Assembly: GCA_015491145.1 (NCBI GenBank)
Contig: WFWM01000071.1
Span: forward strand, 1-11,554
Origin: Patescibacteria group bacterium
Lineage (GTDB): Bacteria > Patescibacteriota > Minisyncoccia > Phycocordibacterales > UBA12088
DNA: 11,554 nucleotides
Direction: 5' to 3'
Numbering within the stretch: position 1 is the first letter of the stretch; each line of letters begins with the position of its first letter. The notes beneath the pieces are model-generated. The model made no database searches, was not told the origin of the DNA, and saw only the letters and a program-made list of their open reading frames with translations. Made by a program: the position numbers and the translations under genes. Below are positions 10,788 through 11,554 of this stretch, in pieces.

Positions 10788-11554
10788 ATGGCACGGGATC
10801 CCCTCATCCCTTCTCCTCCAAAACCGCCTAGCCACGCAGAGGCGGCGGTGCTTCGACGTCTCAATACGCTCCTCGATGTAGTGGTCCGTGAGGGGGCTTC
10901 GGATCTCCACCTCTCCGTAGGGCGCCACCCAATTGTGCGGGTGGACGGAACGCTCATTCCTTTGATGAAGCATGAGGTGCTGACCTCGGAGGATACGGCG
11001 GCATTTGCACGGGCAATGATGGTGCCCGAGCAGGAAAAGCGTCTTGCGGAAGGGAAGGATGTCGATTTCGCTTACCACCACACAGACGGGAGTCGATTCC
11101 GCGTCAATGCATCTATCGTCCAAGGGTCGGTGACGCTCGCCTTACGCTACATTCCTTCCAAGATACCCACGCTCGCGGAGCTCAACCTTCCTTCTGTGTT
11201 GGAGACCTTCACGCAAAAACGGCAAGGTTTCTTCCTCGTCGTGGGCCCCGTGGGGCAGGGGAAGTCCACCACGCTCGCTGCAATGATCAACATCATCAAT
11301 GAGCGAGAGGCGCGACACATTGTGACGATAGAGGAACCGGTTGAGTACCTCTACCCAAAGGGTAAGGCGTTGATTCACCAGCGCGAGGTGGGGATTGATA
11401 CCTCCTCCTTCCGCGATGCGCTCGTTTCCGCGTTTCGGCAGGATGTGAACGTCATTCTCGTAGGGGAAATGCGCGATACCGAGACGGTCGCAACGGCGGT
11501 GACAGCGGCTGAGACGGGCCACCTCGTCTTCTCGACACTCCACACGAACAATGC
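10788..11554 (+). CDS. pilT: Type IV pilus retraction ATPase PilT (partial, 3' end beyond window)
   Basis: PilT is the hexameric motor that depolymerises the pilus, driving twitching and DNA uptake. The window holds 255 residues; the frame is open to the end, so the C-terminus, including the AIRxGx retraction motif, cannot be checked. Visible are the N-terminal domain (about 20-125, with GASDLHL at 36-42 and RVDG at 51-54), Walker A GPVGQGKST (153-161), EEPVEYLY (182-189), HQREVGIDTSSF (197-208), ILVGEMRDTET (223-233) and TGHLVFSTLHTN (243-254). The HQREVG and ETGHLV segments are typical of PilT. The Walker A sequence differs from the common GPTGSGKST: T is V and S is Q; the catalytic GKST is kept. 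The N-terminal 15 residues are Pro-rich and probably unstructured. The ATG at 10788 fits the beginning of the family and the upstream promoter. Confidence 0.95.
   Translation, partial: MARDPLIPSPPKPPSHAEAAVLRRLNTLLDVVVREGASDLHLSVGRHPIVRVDGTLIPLMKHEVLTSEDTAAFARAMMVPEQEKRLAEGKDVDFAYHHTDGSRFRVNASIVQGSVTLALRYIPSKIPTLAELNLPSVLETFTQKRQGFFLVVGPVGQGKSTTLAAMINIINEREARHIVTIEEPVEYLYPKGKALIHQREVGIDTSSFRDALVSAFRQDVNVILVGEMRDTETVATAVTAAETGHLVFSTLHTNN

Overview
The window looks like a chromosomal segment of an ultrasmall Patescibacteria/CPR bacterium, most likely of the Parcubacteria side. This is an inference. It rests on the minimal type IV pilus cluster without a secretin gene in view, the short PilM-PilN-PilO proteins (PilN begins with the FIPK-type N-terminus I associate with that group), tRNA genes that do not encode the 3' CCA, tiny intergenic gaps and little Shine-Dalgarno sequence. 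The standard genetic code fits, because TGA ends several genes at the natural end of the protein family.

Left part (1-1800): a polytopic membrane protein gene on the minus strand, then a non-coding stretch of about 600 bp. That stretch holds a purine-rich 18-bp tandem repeat, tRNA-Leu(UAG), a 20-bp perfect hairpin abutting the tRNA, a decayed tRNA-like 3' end in inverted orientation followed by more hairpins, and tRNA-Ile(UAU) on the minus strand.

Middle part (1805-5578): minus-strand recG, a membrane-anchored cupredoxin gene, plus-strand tRNA-Ser(GCU), and a minus-strand comF-like phosphoribosyltransferase gene.

Right part (5626-11554): a plus-strand type IV pilus cluster in the order pilM, pilN, pilO, a small membrane protein with an NPF motif (PilP-like position), pilB, a stand-alone CheY-like receiver, and pilT, which runs off the window end. 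PilM/N/O and the small protein would form the inner-membrane alignment complex, PilB would power extension and PilT retraction, and the receiver between the two motors could switch between them. ComF, a competence-associated protein, is divergent from pilM over only 47 bp, which fits a joint role in DNA uptake. The pilin, the PilC platform and prepilin peptidase are not in the window.

The most interesting pattern is regulatory. Most promoters that can be seen are extended -10 boxes of the form TGNTANNNT without a recognisable -35. At recG, comF, pilB and the receiver gene, a -10 box ends only 6-8 nt before the ATG, which predicts leaderless mRNAs. A second pattern is that all three tRNA genes encode N73-CC but not the final A.
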